Positions 1-7,321 of a stretch of 23,934 nucleotides of DNA are shown one piece after another (positions within the stretch are counted from its first letter, which is position 1; every line of letters begins with the position of its first letter). Origin of the DNA: CALEUX01 sp037439945 (lineage in GTDB: Bacteria > Bacteroidota > Bacteroidia > Bacteroidales > Marinilabiliaceae); the NCBI GenBank assembly GCA_037439945.1, contig JBBIVA010000049.1:1-23934 (forward strand), given 5' to 3'. The position numbers were made by a program, and so were the translations under genes. Below the pieces are notes generated by a model. That model ran no database searches and was not told where the DNA came from. It was given only the letters and a program-made list of their open reading frames with translations.

Positions 1-53
1 ATTAATTTCTAATGACGGTCATTAGAAAAAATGGCAAAAGACAAATTTGGGTT
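1..53. repeat. Dispersed repeat, copy A, with near-perfect palindrome
   Basis: This stretch aligns without gaps to 1582-1634, on the other side of purA. About 44 of 53 positions match, and the block ACAAATTTGGGTT is identical. Inside copy A, positions 6-16 and 18-28 are perfect 11-bp inverted arms around a single G, forming a 23-bp palindrome. In copy B this palindrome is degraded. A second inverted pair, AAATTTGGGTTAA (43-55) and 93-105, matches at 12 of 13 positions. No T-run follows the arms, so a simple terminator is unlikely. It may be a repetitive extragenic element whose left end lies outside the window. I do not recognise the family. Confidence 0.55.
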
Positions 54-136
54 AAAAGAAAGTATGTGAAAGATGGGCCAAATTCTCTAAGGTTAATCCA
101 AATTTAGAGGTTGTTAAATGATAGGAAAAAAACCCG

Positions 137-226
137 GTTTACATATTTTTTCGGTTCAGCATTTTTAATGCTTATTTGATGTTAATTGGTGAGTATGTAA
201 ATATTACCTGGTTAAAAAACTTTGAA
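137..226 (+). promoter_or_regulatory. purA upstream region with two blocks shared with the POT gene
   Basis: Block 1 (137-155, GTTTACAT then TTTTCGGT) matches 21866-21884 at 16 of 19 positions. Block 2 (203-226, starting ATTACCTG and ending TTTGAA) matches 21917-21940 at 21 of 24. The blocks are in the same order and orientation upstream of both genes, with 15 bp more between them here. The region could also fold: TTTACATA (138-145) is complementary to TATGTAAA (194-201), enclosing a small hairpin AGCATT/AATGCT (158-163/167-172). No TAnnTTTG element is obvious here. A shared regulatory site and a repeat remnant are both possible. Confidence 0.35.
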
Positions 227-258
227 ACGAGCATGGTTAGTTAAAAACAAATTTTATT

Positions 259-1533
259 ATGATGAATAAAGCAGATGTTTTACTCGGTTTGCAATGGGGC
301 GATGAGGGCAAAGGAAAAGTAGTGGATGTGTTAACCCCCAATTATGATGTTATTACCCGTTTTCAGGGTGGGCCAAATGCAGGTCACACCCTGGAGTTTA
401 ATAATGTTAAACATGTATTGCACAGCATTCCTTCAGGTATTTTTCATCCCAACAAAATAAATATAATTGGTAATGGAGTGGTCCTTGACCCAATTGTATT
501 TAAAAAAGAAATTGATAAGCTGGTTGCCCGTGGGATCGATTTAACAAATACTCTTCAAATTTCGAAAAAAGCCCATCTTATTTTACCAACCCACCGCATT
601 TTAGATGCAGCTTCTGAAGCATCAAAGGGTACCACAAAAATTGGCTCTACCCTTAAAGGTATTGGGCCCGCTTATATGGATAAAACCGGACGCAACGGAA
701 TACGTGTTGGCGATATTTTGTCGGGATTTGATCAAAAATACGCATTGTTAAAAGAGAAACATTTAAAACTTTTGGAGATTTATAATTTTAAATTTGATAT
801 TGACGAATTTGAAAACGGATTGGCCGAAGGAATTGAAGCAATAAAAAAATTCAGGCTTATCGATAGCGAACACGAAATTAACCGGTACCTTAAACAGGGC
901 AAAACTGTATTAGCCGAAGGGGCACAAGGAACTTTGCTCGACATAGATTTTGGTTCCTATCCATTCGTAACATCATCAAATACAGTATGTGCCGGAGCAT
1001 GTACCGGACTAGGCATTGCACCCGGAAAAGTGGGGGAAGTATATGGAATATTTAAAGCATATTGTACCAGGGTAGGTTCAGGGCCTTTCCCTACCGAACT
1101 TTTTGACGAAACAGGTGAAAACCTCAGAAAAAAAGGAAATGAGTTTGGGTCAACAACAGGAAGACCCCGGCGTTGCGGCTGGCTCGATTTGGTAGCACTT
1201 AAATACAGTGTTATGATAAATGGGGTAACCCGCCTGATTATGATGAAAAGTGATGTGCTAAGTGATTTGGAAACAATAAAGGTGGCAACTGCCTACAAAA
1301 TTGGTGACAATATAACCGATGAATTTCCGTATGAATTGCCCGAAAACCTTGAACCGGTTTATACTGAGCTCCAGGGCTGGAAATGTGACATCACAAAGGT
1401 AAAATCTGAAAATGAATTCCCTGAAGAACTTAATAATTACATACAGTTTCTTGAAAACGAATTGGAACTACCTGTTACTATTATTTCGGTTGGCCCCGAC
1501 AGGGAACAAACAATTATAAGGTACCAGGATTAG
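259..1533 (+). CDS. purA: Adenylosuccinate synthetase
   Basis: PurA joins IMP and aspartate using GTP to give adenylosuccinate, the first committed step of AMP synthesis in the cytosol. The product is 424 aa, the usual length for bacterial PurA. The N-terminal signature QWGDEGKGK (12-20) carries the catalytic Asp15. GGPNAGHT (37-44) carries the catalytic His43, the counterpart of E. coli His41. The IMP/GTP-binding segments GSTLKGIGPAY and STTGRPRRCGWLD follow, and the family C-terminal stretch SVGPDREQTI is intact. Two ATG codons stand in tandem (259, 262) and either could be the start. A 258-bp repeat-bearing noncoding stretch lies upstream, and a repeat-bearing gap follows, so the gene is probably transcribed alone. 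Confidence 0.97.
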   Translation: MMNKADVLLGLQWGDEGKGKVVDVLTPNYDVITRFQGGPNAGHTLEFNNVKHVLHSIPSGIFHPNKINIIGNGVVLDPIVFKKEIDKLVARGIDLTNTLQISKKAHLILPTHRILDAASEASKGTTKIGSTLKGIGPAYMDKTGRNGIRVGDILSGFDQKYALLKEKHLKLLEIYNFKFDIDEFENGLAEGIEAIKKFRLIDSEHEINRYLKQGKTVLAEGAQGTLLDIDFGSYPFVTSSNTVCAGACTGLGIAPGKVGEVYGIFKAYCTRVGSGPFPTELFDETGENLRKKGNEFGSTTGRPRRCGWLDLVALKYSVMINGVTRLIMMKSDVLSDLETIKVATAYKIGDNITDEFPYELPENLEPVYTELQGWKCDITKVKSENEFPEELNNYIQFLENELELPVTIISVGPDREQTIIRYQD

Positions 1534-1802
1534 GGATGTGCTTTTTCAAAATATAAGTCACATAAATAACAACTTAAGATTATAAATTTCTAATTGCGGT
1601 TATTTGAAAAACCGGCTGAAGACAAATTTGGGTTTCACCAAAAAACAAAACATGAAACACCCTTGTTTTACAAATACAACCTGTTCCAACTTTTCGGGAA
1701 ACACGGATGATTCGAAGACCGGCGGAGCCAAAATTTCATCATGCAGGTTCACCCTGTGTATCGGGACAAGCCATCCGGCCTTAATCAAAAAATTATTTAC
1801 GG
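1534..1802. other. Intergenic region downstream of purA, repeat-derived
   Basis: This 269-bp gap holds repeat copy B (1582-1634) followed by about 165 bp of non-repetitive-looking sequence up to the next start codon. Short overlapping reading frames exist on both strands, but they begin at TTG-type starts and their translations look random. An imperfect hairpin is possible from GGGTTTC to GAAACACCC (about 1629-1662). The stretch may be the remainder of the repeat element whose core recurs upstream of purA. No promoter or terminator is clear. Confidence 0.4.
1582..1634. repeat. Dispersed repeat, copy B
   Basis: Ungapped partner of positions 1-53, about 83% identical and in the same orientation, so the two copies bracket purA as direct repeats. 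The best-preserved part is GAAAAA and AAGACAAATTTGGGTT. The palindrome seen in copy A has lost its symmetry here. The pair is too diverged to be a recent target duplication, and no transposase lies between the copies. Confidence 0.5.
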
Positions 1803-2900
1803 ATGAATAAAATAGTTAAACCTACACTTTTGGTAAACAAGGACCAGGTTTTGCTTAATATTGAACGAATGGCAAAGAAAGCAAAAGATTGTAACCTGCT
1901 TTTTCGTCCCCATTTTAAATCACATCAGTCTGCCGAAATTGGCGAATGGTTCCGCTCATTCAATGTTGAAGCAATAACTGTTTCATCGGTTGATATGGCT
2001 GCTTATTTCGCTTCACACGGATGGATGGATATTACAATTGCTTTTCCGGTAAATATTCTTCAATGGGAAAAAATAAATGAACTGGCTTCCAAAATCAATC
2101 TGAATATTCAAATTGAAAATCCGGGATCAATAGTTTTCCTCGAAAAAAATCTTCAAAATCCGGTAGGTGTTTTCATTAAAGTTGACACAGGTTATAACCG
2201 GACCGGTATTCAGGCCAACGATTTTGATACAATTATGCAACTGCTTAATAAGTTGAAAGATTGTCACAACCTTATTTTTATGGGCTTTTTAACCCACGCC
2301 GGGCATACTTATAAAGCCCGGGGCAGTACTGAAGTTTCAGAAATTATGGACGGTGCAAAAAAACAGATGCTTGCCTTAAAACTCTTTTTTAAACCGCATT
2401 TTCCGTTGCTTCAACTCTCATGGGGCGATACTCCGTCATGCTCGGTAAGCGATGATTTTTTTGGGTTTGATGAAATCAGGCCCGGTGTTTTTACCTTTTA
2501 CGATGAAATGCAGTTGCAAATTGGATGCTGCAAAACCGAAGATATGGCCCTGTTAATGGTGTGCCCGGTAGTGGCTTTGCACCAAAACAGGAATGAAGCA
2601 GTTATATATGGTGGCGCTGTTCATTTTTCTAAAGACTTCATTATAAAAAATGGGCAACCCTTTTATGGAAGTGTTATGAATTATAATGAAGATGGCTTGC
2701 ATTCGGACCCGCCAATTGGGTATTTGAAAAGGGTCTCACAGGAGCATGGTATTATTGGTTTCTATAATGGGAATATCAATCTTAATCCAGGACAACTGGT
2801 GGCAATTTCACCTGTACATGCTTGTTTAACTGCCAACTCAATGAAAAAAATGATTATTGCCAAAACCGGGCTGCAAATAAATATGTTTAATCCTGATTAA
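1803..2900 (+). CDS. PLP-dependent D-threonine aldolase / D-serine dehydratase family enzyme
   Basis: A 365-aa fold-type III PLP enzyme: an alanine-racemase-like N-terminal barrel and the C-terminal domain of D-serine dehydratases. The N-terminal motif RPHFKSH (35-41) provides the presumed Schiff-base Lys39. Barrel segments VFIKVDTGYNRTG and FLTHAGHTY follow. The C-terminal PVHACLTAN carries His339-x-Cys341, matching the His/Cys pair that binds the metal in DSD1-type enzymes. The family acts on D-amino acids or beta-hydroxy-D-amino acids (D-threonine, D-serine, beta-hydroxyaspartate). The substrate cannot be told from sequence. The gene starts with ATG after a repeat-bearing gap and converges on the sensor kinase gene. 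Confidence 0.85.
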   Translation: MNKIVKPTLLVNKDQVLLNIERMAKKAKDCNLLFRPHFKSHQSAEIGEWFRSFNVEAITVSSVDMAAYFASHGWMDITIAFPVNILQWEKINELASKINLNIQIENPGSIVFLEKNLQNPVGVFIKVDTGYNRTGIQANDFDTIMQLLNKLKDCHNLIFMGFLTHAGHTYKARGSTEVSEIMDGAKKQMLALKLFFKPHFPLLQLSWGDTPSCSVSDDFFGFDEIRPGVFTFYDEMQLQIGCCKTEDMALLMVCPVVALHQNRNEAVIYGGAVHFSKDFIIKNGQPFYGSVMNYNEDGLHSDPPIGYLKRVSQEHGIIGFYNGNINLNPGQLVAISPVHACLTANSMKKMIIAKTGLQINMFNPD

Positions 2901-2982
2901 CCAATCACATGGGTTAAACTACTATAACAAAAACATTACTTTGTCTATTAAACTGATATTCTTTAACAACCATTTTCAGGTA

Positions 2983-4947
2983 TTACTTTTCAAACACCTG
3001 TACTTTGTTTACTCTTTCACCCATTTCAATTAACCCTGCCGGAATTATTACCCTGAAATTTGACCCGCTGCCAGGTTCACTCGTCACTTCAACATTACCA
3101 CCCTGCAAATTAACAAAATCGTTTACAAGACATAACCCCAAACCCTGCCCTTTTTCATTTTTTGTTCCCCATTCTGATATTTTCCCGGCAAAATTAAACA
3201 AATTGCCTACCTGTTCACTGTTCATCCCAAGCCCGTTATCAGTAACGTCAAGATAAACATATCCATTATCATAACTTAACGATAGCTCAATTTTTCCTCC
3301 AATATGGGTAAACTTAAGGGCATTATTTACAAGGTTACGTATTATGGTAGCCCAGCAATTTTGATCGCTTTCTACTATCAGGCTCTTATAGGCCGGGTTA
3401 AATGTTAATGTTATCTGTTTTGTTTTTGCGGCATGAATATAAACATGAATAACATCCCTAACCAATTTATTTATTTCAAAAATCTCATTACGTTGCCTGT
3501 AAAGATTCTGACGACTAATACTCCAGTGAAGTAAATTATCGAGTAAAAATTCAATTTGTTGCGATGTATCCTGTATTGATACTGCCAGTTCATTTGCATC
3601 CTTAAATTTGTGGTTTTTCAGCGATTGAACCACAAGTGATGCAAGACTTTTTAATGCACTAACAGGGGCTCGTAAATCATGAGAAATTACCGAAAAAAGC
3701 CTGTCTTTGGCATTGTTTACTTCTTCCACTTCAGCCTTGCCCTCAGCCAGTTTAATGGCCTGATATTCCAATTTACGGCTAAAAGTTAGTTTCTGGTAAT
3801 ATCCAAACATAATAAAAATCAATAAAACCAAAGCAACAGCCAGGCCAAGCAAGGCATAAAAAACCTCACGGTTACGCGCTACATTTAATTTGGAAAGAAA
3901 ATCAACCTCAGCCTGCTTCTGGCCAACTTCAAACTCGGTACGCAGGTTGGCCAATTGTGTAACAACATCAATATTTATTAAACTATCTCTAATGGTATAA
4001 AACTCCTTTTGGTAATGATATGCTTTTTCATAATCGCCCAGTTGTTCATAAATGTATGCTAACTGCTCATTTATATCTCTTTGAAACATTGGATCAGGAT
4101 TGCTACTTGCATGGGATACTGCTTTTTTAATGTACTCAAGAGCCTTTAGTGGAAGATTTTGATTATTTTCATTTTTTGATAAATATAAATAGTAACTAAT
4201 AATAGCGTTATTTTCGCCTAATTTTTCCAACTCATTTATTGCAAATAAAAAGTTAATTCGGGCCGAGTCATTTTTATTCAATTTAAATTGGATAACACCT
4301 AAATTACCAATAGAATAAGCCAATCCTTGTTGAAATTTTAGCATTTTAAAAATAATAGCTGATTTATTAAAATTTACAAATGCCGAATCCAGTTTCTCAT
4401 TTTTTAAATAAATATTACCCAATTGATAATAAGCACTTGCGGTATATTTAAGGTTTGAAGAGTCTTTTTTAAAGATAGTAATTGCACTTTTCAAATAATT
4501 TATGGCCAAACCGGTGTTATTTGAATTAAGAAAAACTTCACTTAAGATATAATAGCATAAACCTTCCTCTGCTCCAAGTTTGTTTTTCCTGGCAATATCC
4601 AGACTTTTTAAAAGCAATAAACTACTCTCCTTAAATTGAGATTTAAACAAATAACCCTGACCCTTTTCATAATACCCGCGATGTAAAAAAAGAGCATTAT
4701 TACTTTTATCGGCAATTTCAATAAGCCTGTTGGCATAGTAAATACAGGTATCGGCATTGGTGTTATTAAGAATTACTTTATATAATAAATCACACCTTTC
4801 ACTCTCCGATAAATTTTTGGCAGTGTATAAAACGTTTAAACAACTATCGGCTACAGGTTTACTGCGTCCGTAAAGTGTACTACACACAAATAAAATTAAT
4901 ATTGTATGTAATACACAACTAAACATAGCTATTAAATTAATTTTCAA
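2983..4947 (-). CDS. TPR-containing membrane sensor histidine kinase
   Basis: 654 aa. A hydrophobic N-terminal segment (about 5-25) directs export. Residues ~35-340 form TPR-like helical pairs (e.g. AYYQLGNIYLKNEKLDSAF, 172-190), probably periplasmic. One transmembrane helix (~363-383) leads to a cytoplasmic kinase core: HisKA with the phospho-acceptor His423 in ISHDLRAPVS, then HATPase_c with an N-box at NLVNNALKF (538-546), a G1 box at DNGLGM (570-575) and a G2 box at GQGLGL (600-605). All catalytic motifs are present, so it should be active. There is no receiver domain and no response-regulator gene beside it, so it is an orphan kinase. It lies 81 bp downstream of the small paralogue genes on the same strand and may be co-transcribed with them. 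The ligand sensed is unknown. Confidence 0.9.
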   Translation of the reverse strand: MKINLIAMFSCVLHTILILFVCSTLYGRSKPVADSCLNVLYTAKNLSESERCDLLYKVILNNTNADTCIYYANRLIEIADKSNNALFLHRGYYEKGQGYLFKSQFKESSLLLLKSLDIARKNKLGAEEGLCYYILSEVFLNSNNTGLAINYLKSAITIFKKDSSNLKYTASAYYQLGNIYLKNEKLDSAFVNFNKSAIIFKMLKFQQGLAYSIGNLGVIQFKLNKNDSARINFLFAINELEKLGENNAIISYYLYLSKNENNQNLPLKALEYIKKAVSHASSNPDPMFQRDINEQLAYIYEQLGDYEKAYHYQKEFYTIRDSLINIDVVTQLANLRTEFEVGQKQAEVDFLSKLNVARNREVFYALLGLAVALVLLIFIMFGYYQKLTFSRKLEYQAIKLAEGKAEVEEVNNAKDRLFSVISHDLRAPVSALKSLASLVVQSLKNHKFKDANELAVSIQDTSQQIEFLLDNLLHWSISRQNLYRQRNEIFEINKLVRDVIHVYIHAAKTKQITLTFNPAYKSLIVESDQNCWATIIRNLVNNALKFTHIGGKIELSLSYDNGYVYLDVTDNGLGMNSEQVGNLFNFAGKISEWGTKNEKGQGLGLCLVNDFVNLQGGNVEVTSEPGSGSNFRVIIPAGLIEMGERVNKVQVFEK

Positions 4948-5028
4948 CTATTTTATAAAAATAAAAAAATCCCGGGACATTTATAATTTTTTCCCACGAT
5001 TTTTTACATAACATTAAATTATAATATT

Positions 5029-5370
5029 TTATGGCAGCCTAATAATTGGTCCTGATGGATCTTTTAACCCATCACCCTCGGTTAATTCAATTTGATCGAA
5101 CTCTTTATATTCTTCAATTACAACATTATATGAAAGCTGGCCCTCTCCTTTAATCCCTGCCTTTGCAACCCAGGTAAAAGCATCCACTTTACGGGGCATT
5201 TGGGCCAACATAAATAAATCACCCTGTACTTCAACATTTTTTATCTCCTTTAATCCTGATTTAGGATCAAGTTTCCAAAAAATTTCAACCCCGTAGCCTG
5301 CCCTTGTAATTATGTTATTGCCTTGTTGGTTGTTTGAGTCACGGTAAATAATCTTCCCGTTTTCAACCAA
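5029..5370 (-). CDS. Small beta-rich protein of unknown function, paralogue A (5' end doubtful)
   Basis: 113 aa from a TTG codon; no ATG or GTG lies near the expected start. It is clearly paralogous to the next gene on this strand (5569-5934). Shared elements in order are YRDxxxxQG, IxWKLDxxSGxxEIxNxEVxGD, a Trp-containing segment, KGEGQxSYNVVIE and a terminal PxIRLP. The pattern suggests a small all-beta, Ig-like domain, but I do not recognise the family. Homology continues upstream of the TTG for about seven codons (KAVTITV) and stops at an in-frame TAA (5392-5394), where the paralogue has MN. The gene may therefore have lost its start codon, or be the 3' part of a broken gene whose 5' part is the lipoprotein-like ORF at 5392-5543. 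No signal peptide is present in this form. Confidence 0.6.
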   Translation of the reverse strand: MVENGKIIYRDSNNQQGNNIITRAGYGVEIFWKLDPKSGLKEIKNVEVQGDLFMLAQMPRKVDAFTWVAKAGIKGEGQLSYNVVIEEYKEFDQIELTEGDGLKDPSGPIIRLP

Positions 5371-5391
5371 AACAGTTATTGTAACAGCTTT

Positions 5392-5543
5392 TTAACCTGT
5401 ATCATCAATCCACAATTCTTGGGCTGTAATCAGGGAGTTCTCATTAACTTGGGGGGGGTAACAATCTCATTATCTGAGATTTCTGCGCATCCAGTAAAAA
5501 ACATTAAAATGGCTGCACCAATTAAAAAATTCAATTTAAACAT
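5392..5543 (-). pseudogene. Lipoprotein signal-peptide ORF interrupted at a C8 tract
   Basis: From ATG at 5543 the minus strand encodes a typical lipoprotein leader: hydrophobic residues 4-16, then a lipobox FTGC with Cys19. As sequenced, this frame runs through eight consecutive C (G5451-G5458 on the plus strand) and ends at TGA (5430-5432) after 37 aa. If the tract had nine C, the frame would continue for 51 aa (segment NENSLITAQELWIDDTG) and stop at TAA 5392-5394, in frame with the paralogue ORF just downstream. This could be a decayed fusion of signal peptide and beta domain, a phase-variable short lipoprotein, or a homopolymer sequencing error. Confidence 0.5.
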
Positions 5544-5568
5544 AAAATATTTATTAAGGGTTAATAAA

Positions 5569-5934
5569 TTATGGTAACCTAATAAACGGAACATCAGTAC
5601 GATAATTTACCTCGGTATTAAACTCTGAACTTTCACAACACTCCTTACAACCTTCAATTACAACATTATATGAAATCTGGCCTTCACCTTTATCTGCGGC
5701 CATTGCTTCCCAATGGTCAAAATCAATTTTTTGGGGTTTACTTTTAAGAATTGACACATCGCCAGTAACCTCAATATTATTGATTTCGGTTATTCCTGAG
5801 CAGCGGTCAAGTTTCCAAATAATTTTATCGCCATACTTTGCATGGGTTGTAATGGTTTTACCCTGGTGGCCTTCATTGTCGCGGTACTCTTTGGTACCTT
5901 TTACCAATTTAATGTAAATAACAGTTTTGTTCAT
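5569..5934 (-). CDS. Small beta-rich protein of unknown function, paralogue B
   Basis: 121 aa from ATG at 5934 (MNKTVIYIKLV). The open frame extends 36 codons further upstream, but only from a TTG and through a very AT-rich stretch with no counterpart in the paralogue, so I chose the internal ATG. It shares with the 5029-5370 product the segments YRDNxxxQGK, IIWKLDxCSG, NIEVTGD, KGEGQISYNVVIEG and a terminal PFIRLP. Unlike the paralogue it has a cysteine cluster, GCKECC, plus a Cys in RCSG, which might bind metal or form disulfides. No signal peptide is seen, so it is predicted to be cytoplasmic. Tandem duplication next to a sensor kinase suggests, but does not prove, a shared process. Confidence 0.7.
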   Translation of the reverse strand: MNKTVIYIKLVKGTKEYRDNEGHQGKTITTHAKYGDKIIWKLDRCSGITEINNIEVTGDVSILKSKPQKIDFDHWEAMAADKGEGQISYNVVIEGCKECCESSEFNTEVNYRTDVPFIRLP

Positions 5935-6381
5935 AAATTTTATGGTTAAGTTCAACACATTGGTAAAAATAATAAATTTTACAAAAACAATTATATTCAG
6001 TGCAAAAATAATATCAAATAAAAATTTTTTTTTGCATGACAATCAATTAAATAGAACTTAAGCAGCCCAAATATGCAATAAAATGGCAATAATATATTAC
6101 ATCGGGCAAAAAACAAATAAAATAACCAGCGGTGCAACAAGGTTATTTGCTAATTGTTTATAGGCCATTTTGCATGGTAAAGTTTCCCACTACCCCCCAA
6201 TAAACCTTAAAATATTATACCAATAAAATTTGCTGGTAAAATATTGTTGGGCAATGCTTAAAATAAAATCTCTGAAACTCTGGGTAAAGCATTATTTGTG
6301 GTAAAGGAAAGAAAATTTCAAATTTATTTTTGTATCAGGCTTAAAAAACTGCCACCTCCCGGTTACGGTTACACCCTATTG
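5935..6381. other. 447-bp AT-rich intergenic region, no gene recognised
   Basis: No convincing reading frame, RNA gene or strong hairpin was found. The nonamer TAAAATATT occurs twice within about 40 bp (near 6208 and 6237). TAnnTTTG-like elements occur on both strands near 6316-6330 (TAAATTTG on the minus strand, TATTTTTG on the plus strand), but neither has a -33 partner at the usual distance. The region separates the TonB-like operon from the small paralogue genes. Confidence 0.5.
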
Positions 6382-7320
6382 TTAATTTGATGAACCAAAA
6401 CCAAAAGTATAGGTAATTGTGCCTGACTGATAGGCCGCGGCATTGGCATCACTGTTAAACCGGGCCCGCATGGCTGCTTCTTCGGCTGCTTTGCGTAAGC
6501 AGTTTGTTAGATTACGGCTGCCACGCAATATGGCCTGGGCACCTGTAACATTACCGGTTTTGTCAACTGTAATTTCAACCACTATAACGCCGTCTTCATT
6601 GCATCCTTCAACAGGTTTAGGCAGGCTACCTGTAAGACTCCTGCCTGCCAGACTAAAAGAGTTACCCGATGACCCCTTGCCGGTGCCTGTACGGTTCGTG
6701 GCATTGGGATCGCCGGTTAATGCCCCCTGGTTACCGCTTCCGGCAGTTTCACCCTCACTTGAACCAGTACCCGATGTCCTGCTAAATGCACCCTTTACGT
6801 TGCTGCGGGCAGCCTGGGCCTGGCGTTCCATTTCCTCCTGTTTACGTTTCTCTTCAGCCAGCTGTTTTTGTCGTTCAGCTTCGGCAGCCTTGCGCTGCTC
6901 TTCATCTATACGTTTTTGTCTATCAATTTCAGCCTTAAGTTTACGGTCTTCCTCAATCTTCTTTTTCTCGGCCTCCTGCCTGGCCTTTTCGGCAGCCTTT
7001 ATTGCTGCAGTCTGCTCATAATTTTGAGTAACCAATTGCTCGCGGGCAGGGGTTGGATTAGTTGGCGGCGGGGTAGATGCCTGTGCAGGCGTTGATTTTA
7101 CCGGTGGTGTATTTTGTTGTCCGGTAGGTTCATTTCTAACAGGCTCGCTGGTTCCCATACCGGTAGGCGAATCACCAAAATTTACCAGTATTCCTTCCTC
7201 CTCCTGTGGTATGCTGCTTAAGCCAATAAATAAAAGCAACAGTATAATAATACCATGAAAAATGGCTGTTCCGATCAATCCAATGGCACGCTCCTTTTTT
7301 TCCTTTTCTTTGCCTTCCAT
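6382..7320 (-). CDS. Energy transducer TonB-family protein with TolA-like coiled coil
   Basis: 312 aa. A charged N-terminus precedes one transmembrane anchor (~13-34). A Pro-rich stretch (~51-93) follows, then a long Lys/Glu/Arg-rich coiled coil (~104-172), a Gly/Ser/Thr-rich linker (~177-222), and a C-terminal domain (~232-308; VIVVEITVDKTGNVTGAQ) of the TonB C-terminal type. Such proteins carry proton-motive-force energy from the ExbBD motor across the periplasm to outer-membrane receptors. The coiled coil is more like TolA than classic TonB, so a Tol-type envelope role is possible. The start lies 1 bp after the exbD stop, so it is the last gene of exbB-exbD-tonB and probably translationally coupled. 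Whether the partner is a TonB-dependent receptor or a Pal-like protein is not shown here. Confidence 0.85.
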   Translation of the reverse strand: MEGKEKEKKERAIGLIGTAIFHGIIILLLLFIGLSSIPQEEEGILVNFGDSPTGMGTSEPVRNEPTGQQNTPPVKSTPAQASTPPPTNPTPAREQLVTQNYEQTAAIKAAEKARQEAEKKKIEEDRKLKAEIDRQKRIDEEQRKAAEAERQKQLAEEKRKQEEMERQAQAARSNVKGAFSRTSGTGSSEGETAGSGNQGALTGDPNATNRTGTGKGSSGNSFSLAGRSLTGSLPKPVEGCNEDGVIVVEITVDKTGNVTGAQAILRGSRNLTNCLRKAAEEAAMRARFNSDANAAAYQSGTITYTFGFGSSN

Positions 7321-7321
7321 A

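Noticed and set aside
1600..1810. Overlapping short ORFs on both strands between purA and the PLP enzyme
   Set aside because: The plus-strand one starts at a TTG, and both translations look random. Part of the region is a repeat also found outside any gene, so it is treated as noncoding.
5935..6042. 36-codon N-terminal extension of the 5569-5934 gene with a hydrophobic stretch
   Set aside because: It starts at a TTG in extremely AT-rich DNA, and the paralogue alignment begins at the internal ATG (5934). The hydrophobicity probably just reflects T-rich codons.
6316..6330. TAnnTTTG elements on both strands upstream of the small paralogue genes
   Set aside because: No -33 partner at 19-21 bp on either strand, and such octamers are expected by chance in AT-rich DNA.
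6443..7095. Long ORFs opposite the tonB-like gene
   Set aside because: They are antisense shadows of the repetitive coiled-coil codons. The minus-strand frame has recognisable domains and operon context.
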